From assembly GCA_043758755.1 (NCBI GenBank), contig JAYVMW010000001.1:1-64000 (forward strand): a stretch of 64,000 nt of DNA. Direction: 5' to 3'. Both the position numbers and the translations under genes were made by a program. Below the pieces are notes generated by a model that was given only the letters and a program-made list of their open reading frames with translations, did not search any database and was not told the origin of the DNA. Shown one piece after another: positions 13,424 through 22,193 of the stretch. Numbering within the stretch: position 1 is the stretch's first letter; every line of letters starts with the position of its first letter. This DNA is from Solimicrobium sp043758755. Lineage in GTDB: Bacteria; Pseudomonadota; Gammaproteobacteria; Burkholderiales; Burkholderiaceae_D.

Positions 13424-14128
13424 TCACTGCACCGGGTATGGCGCAAAATTACCGAACGGCGGCCACTCGACTATATCGGAACCTCGAATTAAGAACAGTG
13501 TGTCACTTAAAGTCAAATCTGAGTAACCGAGTTTCTGACGGGAACCTGACAGTACGAGGAGGCAGGGTTTATTGTTAAGTAAGACAACCAGTCTCCGTGG
13601 ATTACCATTCAGTCCGGTATCGGCAAGGACTGTTTGGCAATTCACGGTGATATGCCCTTTGGCGGCAATTAAACCCCGTGCGCCGGTCAGATCGGAGGCC
13701 ACAAATGAGGCCCAATCTAAACTGGCCCCGGTGAAGTTGGCATTTTGCATGCTGGCTGAATCAAAGTTCAGGTTGGTCAAATTGAGTCCGGAGAAATCGA
13801 CATTGTCCAGAATGATCTTCTTCTGATTGAAACGTAAGTCATTCAGCAAGTCGTTCAAAAAATCGGTGTAACCGTGATCTGCCGCATTCGCGAAAATCAG
13901 CCGGATAATGTCACGATCACATTGTGGCGAAGTCAGGGCGAGCTTGATTGCGTCCGTGGTTGTTCGGTTGCTCTCGCTGTCTACCGGCTCTCCGTCAGAG
14001 CCAAGTATGAGCACTTCAACGGCATTGGAAAACGCAAAATAGCTGTCAATAATATTGATGACGTCGTTGCAAAGGAAGGTGTCCAACGCGCTTTTCAGTG
14101 CGACCTGGTGGGGAGTTGTGGGTAACAT
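13424..14128 (-). CDS. Pentapeptide-repeat protein of unknown role
   Basis: A 234-aa protein with no signal peptide. The N-terminal 100 residues are helical and unrecognised (FLCNDVINIIDSYFAF near the start). Residues of about 108-150 form a short run of pentapeptide repeats of the A(D/N)LxX type (FSGLNLTNLNFDSASMQNAN and onward), which would make a brief right-handed beta-helix. The C-terminal 80 residues are again unrecognised. Six or so complete repeats are few for this fold. The gene has no operon partner: the metallopeptidase is convergent and the next minus-strand gene is about 290 nt upstream. It could be an effector or interaction protein, but nothing here shows its target. Confidence 0.7.
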   Translation of the reverse strand: MLPTTPHQVALKSALDTFLCNDVINIIDSYFAFSNAVEVLILGSDGEPVDSESNRTTTDAIKLALTSPQCDRDIIRLIFANAADHGYTDFLNDLLNDLRFNQKKIILDNVDFSGLNLTNLNFDSASMQNANFTGASLDWASFVASDLTGARGLIAAKGHITVNCQTVLADTGLNGNPRRLVVLLNNKPCLLVLSGSRQKLGYSDLTLSDTLFLIRGSDIVEWPPFGNFAPYPVQ

Positions 14129-14420
14129 AAGTAAATTCTTAAATCAAATGGAAAGTTGATTGGTGCGCTGATGTGGGTCCGAATGGTGACCGGTAACCAA
14201 AGGCACCTCTTTAAAATAGATGAGTGTTTTGTTGTTGGAAAGCGAATGGTTCGAAGAGTGACATTCGTTGGAGCGCCCAGCAAGGCGAGGATGATAATGA
14301 GTCAGGATTAAAATTACATCGCAGGAAGCCCGAATTGAAGGATGGGCTGTGATCAGGTACGTCAACGTTAAAGGTGTACAAAACGCAGCTGGCTATTTGC
14401 AATACCGGCACGGATTGGAA
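14129..14420. other. Intergenic stretch without a recognisable feature
   Basis: About 290 nt between the lipoprotein gene and the pentapeptide-repeat gene, both on the minus strand. Short ORFs here have no family resemblance and no good ribosome binding sites. I see no terminator. Confidence 0.5.
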
Positions 14421-14999
14421 TTATTTTTCGGTTGCTGGCCGCTCAGAAAGCGATGGCGGACGTTTCAATGGTGCAGCAGGCGCATCGCATCCGCGCTCCT
14501 GACCCATGCCTTTTAGAAATGCGCGCCGCACCACGCCAGCCGCAACTGCGGTATTCAACTCCTTTGAGCGCTTCTCCGCGCCGGAAAGTCTGCGTATCCA
14601 GCTCCTGAACGGTATGACACCCTGAATGGTGCGTTCAACGGAACCGACCGCTTCATTTTCCGCAAAATCTCCACCCTTTTCCAGATCCGTTTTTGTCTTG
14701 GATTCAGTCAGTGTATCCAGATCCGGACCCAGAGCCATATCAAGCAATTGAACCTGTTCGGTTATCCCTTTGCAGGTGCTGTCTTGTGGGACCAGATAGG
14801 GATTGCTTACTGCTTCAGTCAGTGCGGCCGGAATATCAGCCTGCATCAGGTTCAAATCGTTCAGTGGTGACACAACAGCATTACCAAGTCGATCCTGGGT
14901 AGACTTGGGCGCATTGATCTGGGTGGCCTCATGCGTCACACAGGAGGTCGTGGTCAGGGAGGTCAATGCAAGCAGGACAATCAACAATTTGCCGGGCAT
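14421..14999 (-). CDS. Predicted lipoprotein of unknown function
   Basis: A 192-aa protein with a short basic N terminus, a hydrophobic stretch and a lipobox-like TTSC with the Cys at residue 20, so it is probably lipidated after export, although T at -3 and T at -2 are not the commonest lipobox residues. The rest is polar; a basic, Arg-rich region (IRRLSGAEKRSKEL) precedes a stretch with two further Cys and a Pro-rich tail. No domain is recognised. The photolyase gene lies upstream and ends 71 nt away on the same strand after its own stop, so co-transcription is possible but not shown. Confidence 0.65.
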   Translation of the reverse strand: MPGKLLIVLLALTSLTTTSCVTHEATQINAPKSTQDRLGNAVVSPLNDLNLMQADIPAALTEAVSNPYLVPQDSTCKGITEQVQLLDMALGPDLDTLTESKTKTDLEKGGDFAENEAVGSVERTIQGVIPFRSWIRRLSGAEKRSKELNTAVAAGVVRRAFLKGMGQERGCDAPAAPLKRPPSLSERPATEK

Positions 15000-15070
15000 G
15001 GTTCAGCTCCAGATTGAGTGGTTGTCCAAGGATAGCTGTAATGTCTGAAAATTCAAAATCGAAATTGAGT

Positions 15071-16432
15071 TCAGACTTTAAACAGGGCAAGAGCAGCAAG
15101 CCGCTGTGTCGCGTGATCGACGATCGCAGCAGGATAATTATCCTGAGCAGGTGGGGCGTGAATGTCCTTGTCACTCACATGCGCGAGTTCGGGACAATAG
15201 CGGCGAATAAACTGGCCGTGCGGATCAAAGCGCTCCGATTGGGTCGTGGGATTAAAGATGCGGAAATACGGTTGCGCGTCACAGCCGGTGGAAGCAGCCC
15301 ACTGCCAGCCACCGTTATTGGCAGACAGATCAAAATCGTTTAAATGCGTGGCGAAATAGCGTTCACCCCAGCGCCAGTCAATCAGCAAGTCCTTGACCAG
15401 AAAACTGGCCGCAATCATGCGCAGCCGGTTATGCATGAAACCGGTTTGATTGAGCTGCCGCATTGCCGCATCGACCAGCGGAAAGCCGGTCTGGCCGGCA
15501 CACCAGGCGGCAAAATAATCCGGGTTGTTGGGAAACGGCAGCGTGTCGTATTCGGTTTTGAAAGTATGCGTAACCAGTTCTGGCCGATGCCACAACAGTT
15601 GCTGATAAAATTCGCGCCAGATCAATTCGGACAGCCAGGTTTGCGCGCCCTGGGAACCGATCTGGTTGGCGGTGCGCGCCAGTTCGCGGATCGATACGGT
15701 ACCAAAACGCACATGCACCGACAGATACGACACCCCTTTTCGCGCCGGGAAATCTCTGGCGTCATGATAGCCATCAATGCGATTGCAGAAATCATTGAAC
15801 AACTGTTCTCCACCATCCATGCCCGGCAATAAATGGTCAACATTGACTTCGTCAAAGCCGAGTTGTGCCAGTTCAGGCATGGGAGAAACCGAGCATGGTT
15901 TCAGATGCTGCAAATGCGGCCGTAACTGATAAGAAGCCAGTGCCTGCTCATTCAGGCTGGCCAGCCAGGCCCGTTTATACGGTGTAAATACCTGATACAT
16001 CCGGCCGGACAGATTCAGAATTTCATCGCGTTCAAAAATCACCTGATCCTTGAACAGATGCAGTGACTTGCCTTCCGAGGACAGATGATCTTCAATCTGT
16101 GCGTCGCGCGTGATTGCATCGGGTTCATAGTCGCGATTGGCATACACCGCATTGGCATTGAACTCGTCAGCCAGGCGCGGAATCAGCGCGGTGGCCGAAC
16201 CGTGTCGCACGATCAGATCGGAACCGAGCGCATTGAGTTCCTGCTTGAGCTGACACAGGCTGGCATGAATAAATGCCACGCGCCGATCGCGCCTGGGCAA
16301 ACTGTCAAGGATGGCTTTGTCAAAAATGAAGACACATACCACCTGAGCGCCCGACGTCAGCGCATGATACAGGGCAGCATGATCGAACAGGCGCAGATCA
16401 CGGCGCAGCCAGACCAGTGCAGTGTCGGTCAT
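15071..16432 (-). CDS. phrB: Deoxyribodipyrimidine photolyase (CPD class I type)
   Basis: A 453-aa light-driven DNA repair enzyme for cyclobutane pyrimidine dimers. The N-terminal antenna domain starts with ALVWLRRDLRLFDHAAL, and the C-terminal FAD-binding domain carries WASTGCDAQPYFRIFNP with RFDPHGQFIRRYCPEL, the signature of class I photolyases. Length is typical. The ATG overlaps the stop of the upstream TetR gene in an ATGA, so the regulator and photolyase are co-transcribed and probably coupled. The divergent operon next door encodes lipid-modification genes, a pairing known from bacteria that respond to light and singlet oxygen. Confidence 0.93.
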   Translation of the reverse strand: MTDTALVWLRRDLRLFDHAALYHALTSGAQVVCVFIFDKAILDSLPRRDRRVAFIHASLCQLKQELNALGSDLIVRHGSATALIPRLADEFNANAVYANRDYEPDAITRDAQIEDHLSSEGKSLHLFKDQVIFERDEILNLSGRMYQVFTPYKRAWLASLNEQALASYQLRPHLQHLKPCSVSPMPELAQLGFDEVNVDHLLPGMDGGEQLFNDFCNRIDGYHDARDFPARKGVSYLSVHVRFGTVSIRELARTANQIGSQGAQTWLSELIWREFYQQLLWHRPELVTHTFKTEYDTLPFPNNPDYFAAWCAGQTGFPLVDAAMRQLNQTGFMHNRLRMIAASFLVKDLLIDWRWGERYFATHLNDFDLSANNGGWQWAASTGCDAQPYFRIFNPTTQSERFDPHGQFIRRYCPELAHVSDKDIHAPPAQDNYPAAIVDHATQRLAALALFKV

Positions 16433-17055
16433 CGCGTGTTCTTTCCAGTGGGCCGAAAACCCTGGAAGGCCACCTGCAACATGGCCTGTACCACATCGTC
16501 ATTTTTCATTTTGCTGAATTGCTGCAGATAATCTACTGCCGGGTCGCAGGTGCGCGAATAGTAACTGAACAAGATCACGTCGCTGGGCAGAGAACTGTCG
16601 AGTTCGCCGGATTTTTGGGCCGCCTGAACCAGTTTTTCCAGTTGCCCGTTGAGCTTCAGAATGCGCGTCACGTAGCGCATGTTACGCATTAACATGCTGC
16701 GCACGCTGGCGTTGGTGGACGGCAGAAACGGCATGCCACCTTCGAGCCGCACGCGCAGCGCCCATTCCAGCAAAGCGGATAATTTCTGAACCGGCGACTG
16801 GCCCTGCTCCAGTGCTGCCACAAATTCAATGGCACCATCAATGAGCCGGATCAAGGCTTCCCCGACCAGATCTTCCTTGGATTTGAAGTGCTTATACAGA
16901 CTGGGTTTGGAAATTCCCACTGCGTTGGCCACGTCATCCATGGTCATCAGGTCAAAACCCTTGTCGCCCAAAATTTTGGTGGTCGCATCCAGCACCGCGC
17001 TTTCCCTGAGTTTGAAGGCTTGGTCCTTGAAGCTGATTTTGCTAAAAATACTCAT
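16429..17055 (-). CDS. TetR-family transcriptional regulator
   Basis: A 208-aa regulator with the TetR N-terminal helix-turn-helix at about residues 28-58 (MDDVANAVGISKPSLYKHFK) and an unassigned helical ligand-binding domain. The start giving MSIFSKISFKDQAF is preferred; an ORF extension upstream would cover the whole promoter region. It overlaps the photolyase gene by four bases and diverges from the FAD oxidoreductase operon with a 103-nt gap, so it very probably controls both transcripts. Many equivalent clusters use a sigmaE-ChrR pair or a MerR regulator instead; none is visible here. Confidence 0.9.
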   Translation of the reverse strand: MSIFSKISFKDQAFKLRESAVLDATTKILGDKGFDLMTMDDVANAVGISKPSLYKHFKSKEDLVGEALIRLIDGAIEFVAALEQGQSPVQKLSALLEWALRVRLEGGMPFLPSTNASVRSMLMRNMRYVTRILKLNGQLEKLVQAAQKSGELDSSLPSDVILFSYYSRTCDPAVDYLQQFSKMKNDDVVQAMLQVAFQGFRPTGKNTR

Positions 17056-17158
17056 GAGTAAAATAAAGTTACTGGTTAGTAGCTTTTCTGTTTGATTGGT
17101 AGTAATATTAGCACACCGTCGATAACAAGCAACGCAAATTTCAAAATAAGGCAACCAA
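17056..17158. promoter_or_regulatory. Divergent promoter/operator region, TetR-phr versus lipid operon
   Basis: This 103-nt AT-rich gap must hold both promoters. It contains TACT-GGTT-AGTA (17070-17081), a small inverted repeat, and the related TGGTAGTA at 17097-17104, spaced about 25 bp apart; these are candidate TetR operator half-sites. I could not fix -35 and -10 boxes with confidence. Confidence 0.45.
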
Positions 17159-18436
17159 ATGCAGCGCAACAGGCAACGAATCGCCGTAATCGGATCAGGA
17201 ATTTCTGGCTTGGCCAGCGCCTGGTTGCTGTCCCGTGCCCATGACGTGGTTCTGTATGAAGCCGGCAATTATCTGGGCGGTCACACCAATACGGTTGATG
17301 TGACGCTCGACGGTTTTGTGCATCCGGTTGATACCGGATTTCTGGTCTATAACAATCAAACCTATCCCAACCTGATTGCCATGCTGGCCGAACTGCAGGT
17401 GGGCAGTTATGCAACCGACATGTCGTTTGGCGTGTCGATGGAACAGGGCAAGCTTGAATGGGCCGGCACCAGTCTGGACAGTGTCTTCGCGCAGCGCAGC
17501 AATCTGCTTTCGCCGACCTTTCTGAACATGCTTAAAGACATCCTGCGCTTCAACAAGGCGGCACCTGACCATCTGCAGCGGACATTGCAAAGTTGCGCCA
17601 GTCTGGGCGAGCTGCTGAAAGAGGAGCGGTATGGCGCCACTTTTTGCGATGCCTATCTGTTGCCTATGGCTGCGGCGATCTGGTCGAGTACCCCGGGCGA
17701 CATTTTGAAATTCCCGGCCAGCACCTTTATCCGCTTTTGCCTGAATCACTCACTGCTGCAGGTGAATAACCGGCCGCAATGGCAAACGGTGCGCGGCGGC
17801 GCGCGTGAATACGTGCGAAAAATAGCTGCCTCATTAACCGATATCCGCCTCAATACTCCGGTCGAATCGGTAGTGCGTTCCGCTGAGGAAGCTCTGGTAA
17901 TTACACATCAAAGAACCGAGAGATTTGATTCGGTGCTGTTTGCCACGCATGCCCCGGATACAGCCAATATGCTCTTGGATGCCAGCGCGAAGGAACAGGC
18001 GCTACTGTCGGCGGTTCGGTATCAACCCAACCAGGCCTGGCTGCATACCGATTTAAGCCTGATGCCGCAGCAGCGCAAGGTCTGGTCGGCGTGGAATTAC
18101 ATCGGAGCGCAGCAGCGCGCCGGGGAGCGTCCGGTATGCGTGAGCTACTGGCTCAATAAACTTCAGCAACTGCCATTTACTACACCGGTCATCGTGACCC
18201 TGAATCCGATCCATCCGCCTGACCCGGCCAAGGTACTGCGCAGTTTTCAGTATCAACATCCGGTGTTTGATCAGCCTGCCATTCATGCGCAACAGCAGCT
18301 GGAAACCATTCAGGGAAAAAATCGCTGCTGGTTTGCCGGCGCCTGGACCGGTTATGGTTTTCATGAAGACGGTTTGAAATCGGCCTTGCGGATTGCCAGA
18401 GATTTTGGTGTAGCACCAGACTGGGCCAGACTGTGA
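17159..18436 (+). CDS. FAD-dependent oxidoreductase (amine-oxidase-like, COG2907 type)
   Basis: A 425-aa flavoprotein. The N terminus holds the Rossmann FAD motif GSGISGLASAWLL followed by the ribose-binding acid in VVLYEAG and the LGGHTNTV stretch typical of the amine-oxidase/NAD(P)-binding Rossmann family found next to CFA-type methyltransferases. The C terminus (CWFAGAWTGYGFHEDGLKSA) is the second FAD-contact region. In Rhodobacter a relative in the singlet-oxygen regulon has been linked to desaturation of a methylated fatty acyl chain on the way to furan fatty acids. Here the substrate is inferred only. It is the first gene of an eight-gene operon; its TGA overlaps the GTG of the DUF1365 gene. 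Confidence 0.88.
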   Translation: MQRNRQRIAVIGSGISGLASAWLLSRAHDVVLYEAGNYLGGHTNTVDVTLDGFVHPVDTGFLVYNNQTYPNLIAMLAELQVGSYATDMSFGVSMEQGKLEWAGTSLDSVFAQRSNLLSPTFLNMLKDILRFNKAAPDHLQRTLQSCASLGELLKEERYGATFCDAYLLPMAAAIWSSTPGDILKFPASTFIRFCLNHSLLQVNNRPQWQTVRGGAREYVRKIAASLTDIRLNTPVESVVRSAEEALVITHQRTERFDSVLFATHAPDTANMLLDASAKEQALLSAVRYQPNQAWLHTDLSLMPQQRKVWSAWNYIGAQQRAGERPVCVSYWLNKLQQLPFTTPVIVTLNPIHPPDPAKVLRSFQYQHPVFDQPAIHAQQQLETIQGKNRCWFAGAWTGYGFHEDGLKSALRIARDFGVAPDWARL

Positions 18437-19230
18437 GATCCGCGCCAGCCAAACTGATCCGCGGACAGGTCATGCACGAACGACTGCGACCTGTGCTGCA
18501 TCGCTTTGTCTATCCGGTGTTTTATGTGCGCCTCAATCTGGCGCGCCTGCAGGAATTGAATTCAGCCTGGTTCGGCGTAAATCGCCGCCGGCTGGCTTCG
18601 ATAAGAACGCGTGATTACGGGCCGCGCGACGGCAGCGACCTGCAGCAATGGATGCGGACCATTTTGCACAAAGCCGGCATACCGGCAGACGGTGAAATCT
18701 GGTTGCAGACCTTTCCGCGCCTGTTTGGATTTGCGTTCAATCCGGTCAGTTTCTGGTACTGCCACGACAATTCGGGCGCGTTGCTGGCGGTGCTGGCTGA
18801 AGTTAACAATACCTTCGGGGAATCGCATCGCTATCTGCTAAGCACTGCAGGGGCGATCACGGCACAGACTGAACTGGTCAGCGATAAAAACATGCACGTC
18901 TCACCCTTTTGCCAGGTGCAGGGTCAGTACCATTTTAAATTTCGCGAAGCGGAACAGTCTAGTTTTATCACCCTGGATTATTTCGATGAGCAAGGCTTGC
19001 TGATTAAAACCGCAGTCGGTGGAAAGTGCGTTGACCTGACTGCGAAGCAAATCAGAAACGCGATCCTGCTACAGCCGTGGCTGACCTGCAGCATCGTCGT
19101 CGGCATCCACTGGCAGGCCTTCAGATTATGGTGCAAGGGTGTTGCGTGGTTTTCCAAACCGGCTGCACCAGAACATGAACTCAGCCTTACCTCAAAACCG
19201 TCCGGCAATACACAACAGGAGCCGTCATAG
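18433..19230 (+). CDS. DUF1365 family protein
   Basis: A 265-aa protein matching the DUF1365 family, recognised by YPVFYVRLNL near residue 28, TRDYGPRDG near 58 and the strongly conserved FPRLFGFAFNPVSFWYC at about residues 95-111. The family is nearly always encoded between an FAD oxidoreductase and a CFA-type methyltransferase; its biochemical role is not settled. The GTG start overlaps the stop of the preceding gene (GTGA). An AGGAG at 19216-19220 inside its 3 prime end serves the next gene. Confidence 0.88.
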   Translation: MRSAPAKLIRGQVMHERLRPVLHRFVYPVFYVRLNLARLQELNSAWFGVNRRRLASIRTRDYGPRDGSDLQQWMRTILHKAGIPADGEIWLQTFPRLFGFAFNPVSFWYCHDNSGALLAVLAEVNNTFGESHRYLLSTAGAITAQTELVSDKNMHVSPFCQVQGQYHFKFREAEQSSFITLDYFDEQGLLIKTAVGGKCVDLTAKQIRNAILLQPWLTCSIVVGIHWQAFRLWCKGVAWFSKPAAPEHELSLTSKPSGNTQQEPS

Positions 19231-20441
19231 TGAAACCAAGATGCCTTACTGAATCACTGCCAGCCAGCGTGCCGGTGGCCGCCAGAATTTTTTTGAAGCT
19301 GCTGCAACGCCTGCAATATGGGCATTTGCAACTGATTACGCCGGAAGGCACCCACTACACGTATGGCGACCTGCACCAACCGCCCAGCGCCACTCTGAAA
19401 ATCCATGACTGGCGCGCCTGTGCCCGCATCATCCGCGCCGGTGATATCGGCTTTGCCGAAGCCATCGAAGCCGGATGGATCGCCAGTCCTGATCTGGTGG
19501 CACTGCTGCGTCTGGCCATACGCAACCAGACTGCGCTGCAGCGCGTGGTCAACGGCGGCTCCCTGTCCACGCTGTGGTACCGGTTGCGCCACTTGTTTCG
19601 TCCGAATACCCGCAGTGGCAGTCGCAAAAACATTCATGCCCATTACGATATCGGCAATGATTTTTACCGGTTGTGGCTGGATGACAGCATGACTTATTCG
19701 AGCGCCGTGTTTGACGGCGACATGACCCAGTCACTGTCGGCTGCCCAGGCCCGCAAGTATCAGCGCATTATTGATGTGATGGATCTGACCGCCGGCGACC
19801 ATGTGCTGGAGATCGGCTGCGGCTGGGGCGGGTTTGCCGAATACGCAGCGCTCCAGGGTATCAGGATCACGGGTGTGACGATATCACCGTCACAACTGGC
19901 CCTCGCCCAGCAACGTCTGGCCAGTCAAAATCTGGCCCATCTGGCGCAGTTAAGCCTGTGCGACTACCGTGATCTGAGCGGCACGTTTGATGCGGTGGTT
20001 TCGATCGAAATGTTTGAGGCAGTCGGTCAGCGCTACTGGGCGCAGTTTTTCAACACTGTGGCAGCGCGGTTAAAGCGCGGCGGGCGCGCGGTGGTGCAGT
20101 CGATCACCATCGGCCAGAGTGATTTCGAACGCTACAGCAACAGCACCGATTTTATTCAGCAATATATTTTCCCGGGCGGCATGCTGCCCAGCAAAGAACG
20201 CTTTGGTCATCAGGCCAAACAGGCTGGGTTGCAGGTCGATCAGGAATTCTGTTTTGGTCCCGATTATGCAGAAACCTTAAGACGCTGGCACCGCGACTGG
20301 GACAGCCAGGCCGAGCACATTCGCGCGCAGGGTTTTGATGAACGCTTTATGCGCGTCTGGCGTTTGTATTTTGCCTACTGCGAAGCCGGCTTTGACGAGG
20401 GGAAAACCGATGTCGTTCAATTCCTGCTGCACAAGCCTTAA
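19230..20441 (+). CDS. Cyclopropane-fatty-acid-synthase family SAM methyltransferase
   Basis: A 403-aa SAM-dependent methyltransferase acting on unsaturated acyl chains of membrane phospholipids. The N-terminal lipid-binding part is followed by NIHAHYDIGNDFY, the SAM motif VLEIGCGWGGFAEYA at about residues 191-205 and SIEMFEAVGQRYW. Where classical E. coli Cfa has the bicarbonate-site His in LLHTIG, this protein has VVQSITIG, so that His appears to be Ser. That favours a CFA-like methyltransferase of the FAD-oxidoreductase-linked subfamily, possibly making methylated rather than cyclopropane chains. The GTG start shares one base with the previous stop (TAGTG). Confidence 0.88.
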   Translation: MKPRCLTESLPASVPVAARIFLKLLQRLQYGHLQLITPEGTHYTYGDLHQPPSATLKIHDWRACARIIRAGDIGFAEAIEAGWIASPDLVALLRLAIRNQTALQRVVNGGSLSTLWYRLRHLFRPNTRSGSRKNIHAHYDIGNDFYRLWLDDSMTYSSAVFDGDMTQSLSAAQARKYQRIIDVMDLTAGDHVLEIGCGWGGFAEYAALQGIRITGVTISPSQLALAQQRLASQNLAHLAQLSLCDYRDLSGTFDAVVSIEMFEAVGQRYWAQFFNTVAARLKRGGRAVVQSITIGQSDFERYSNSTDFIQQYIFPGGMLPSKERFGHQAKQAGLQVDQEFCFGPDYAETLRRWHRDWDSQAEHIRAQGFDERFMRVWRLYFAYCEAGFDEGKTDVVQFLLHKP

Positions 20442-20955
20442 ACACGCTGCGAGTGTCGCTGCGATATTTTTTTTGTGTACCGGTGCGGCACAGGCGCGCG
20501 ACTGGCATGCCGAATTACCGCAGGCCAAAGTGGTTGGACAGGGCGAACTGAGCTGGTTCGGCCTGTCGATCTACAGCGCTGCATTGTGGAGTGAAAAGAC
20601 GCCCTTCGATAAAAATGCGCCGTTTGCGCTGGAACTGACTTATCACCGTCACATCAACAGTGCGTACTTTGTACAGACCAGCATTGACGAAATTAAACGA
20701 CTGTCCGATCAACGCTTTTCCGCCGATAAGTTGCAGCATTGGGAAGTTCTCATGTCCAAGGTATTCCCGAACGTGAATGAGGGTGACCAACTTATCGGTA
20801 TTTTTATTCCGCAGCTGGGCTGCCGCTTTTATGACGCAAACGGCTTGCTGGCGAACATTGACGACCCGGAATTTGCCCGGGCGTTTTTCGCCATCTGGCT
20901 GGATCAGCGTAGCAAAGACAGCAGCCTGCGCGAGCATCTGCTGGGCATAAAGTGA
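20410..20955 (+). CDS. Chalcone-isomerase-like exported protein
   Basis: A 181-aa protein with a signal peptide (residues 1-29, cleavage after GAAQA) and a chalcone-isomerase-like fold region; WFGLSIYSAALWS and LELTYHRHI are typical of the bacterial periplasmic subgroup. I start it at the ATG giving MSFNSCC, preceded by a GAGGGG stretch and overlapping the methyltransferase gene by 32 bases; an earlier in-frame ATG would put 25 residues before the signal peptide. Bacterial members are not known to act on flavonoids; binding of a fatty acid or lipid intermediate is a reasonable guess from context. Confidence 0.82.
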   Translation: MSFNSCCTSLKHAASVAAIFFLCTGAAQARDWHAELPQAKVVGQGELSWFGLSIYSAALWSEKTPFDKNAPFALELTYHRHINSAYFVQTSIDEIKRLSDQRFSADKLQHWEVLMSKVFPNVNEGDQLIGIFIPQLGCRFYDANGLLANIDDPEFARAFFAIWLDQRSKDSSLREHLLGIK

Positions 20956-22193
20956 GTGGCGACGCGCAGGCATGGCGTTATGCGGCCTATGGATTGCTGG
21001 GTATGCCGCTGGCCATGTCGGCCCTGCCGGTGTATGTGCAGATACCGGTGTACTACACCTCTCAGCTGGGCCTGGCTTTGGCCGGTGTCGGCTGGATCAT
21101 GTTTCTGGCGCGCTTTGTTGATGCCCTGCAGGACCCGTTGCTCGGCTATGTCATTGACCGGCTGCAGGGCCGGCTGCAGCTCTGGTTCGGTCTGGGGGCC
21201 GTGACGCTGGCGCTGGCATTTTACGGCCTGTGGTTGCCACCGCAAGGCACCAGCAGCCTGTCACTGTGGCTGGCGTTCATGCTGGTACTGGCGTATATGG
21301 CACACAGCATGTTGAACATCGCCTATCTGGCCTGGGGTGCGCGGCTTGGTGATGGCGCCGGTCTGCTCGGGGCCGCGGCCTGGCGTGAGGCGGCCGGCTT
21401 GCTGGGCGTGATTGCTGCCAGTGTTGTGCCCAGTCTGATTTTCAGCGTTGCTGCACCGCAGAGCCGGCTGACCTGGTATTGCCTGATCTTTGCGGCGCTG
21501 CTGGCGCTTGCCGTGTGGGCGCTGCTGTTTCAGGCGCCGGTCTGGCAACGTAACCGCTGTGTGCCGTTGCGGATTGCTCAGCAGGCAAAATTGGTGGCCG
21601 CCAATGGCGCGTTTAAAGCGCTGCTGCTGCCGTATTTTCTCAATGCCGTATCGGTTGCGGTGCCAGCCACGCTGGTGCTGTTTTTTGTCAACGACAGATT
21701 GCGGGCCGGGCCGCTAGGCTGGGCGTTTCTTGCCACTTACTTTCTGGCTGCGGCGTTTGGTTTGCCGCGCTGGGTCAGGCTGGCCAGAGCAACCGGCGTA
21801 GTGGTGAGCTGGCGCATTGGCATGCTGATGTCGATTGGCGCGTTTGTTGGCGCCGGCTTTTTGGGCAGCGGTGCAGTGTTGCCATTTTTTGCAATCTGCG
21901 CCGTCGCCGGTTTTGCGCTTGGTGCGGATCTGGCCCTGCCGCCGGTGCTGCTCGCGCAGGTAATCGCCGCAGATGCGGCGCCGGCAGCGTACTTTGGCAT
22001 CTGGACTCTGCTGGGAAAGCTGGCTCTGGCACTGTCCGGTCTGACCTTGCCGGTGCTGGCCACCCTGGATTATCACCCTGGGCAACCGGCCGGGGTTGCA
22101 CTGAACTGGGTGTATGCAGGACTGCCCTGCGCACTGAAAAGTTTCGCCCTGATTTTGTTGTTTCGAACTGCTGACCCAACGAGGAAGTCATGA
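20952..22193 (+). CDS. MFS transporter (GPH/MFS_2 type)
   Basis: A 413-aa integral membrane protein with about twelve hydrophobic segments. The FVDALQDPLLGYVIDRLQGR stretch at about residues 56-75 is the loop 2-3 signature of the glycoside-pentoside-hexuronide/MFS_2 group, which includes lysophospholipid and sugar symporters. Within this lipid-modification operon a lipid-related substrate or flippase role is plausible but not shown. The GTG start overlaps the previous stop (GTGA) and its stop overlaps the next ATG (ATGA). Confidence 0.85.
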   Translation: MSGDAQAWRYAAYGLLGMPLAMSALPVYVQIPVYYTSQLGLALAGVGWIMFLARFVDALQDPLLGYVIDRLQGRLQLWFGLGAVTLALAFYGLWLPPQGTSSLSLWLAFMLVLAYMAHSMLNIAYLAWGARLGDGAGLLGAAAWREAAGLLGVIAASVVPSLIFSVAAPQSRLTWYCLIFAALLALAVWALLFQAPVWQRNRCVPLRIAQQAKLVAANGAFKALLLPYFLNAVSVAVPATLVLFFVNDRLRAGPLGWAFLATYFLAAAFGLPRWVRLARATGVVVSWRIGMLMSIGAFVGAGFLGSGAVLPFFAICAVAGFALGADLALPPVLLAQVIAADAAPAAYFGIWTLLGKLALALSGLTLPVLATLDYHPGQPAGVALNWVYAGLPCALKSFALILLFRTADPTRKS

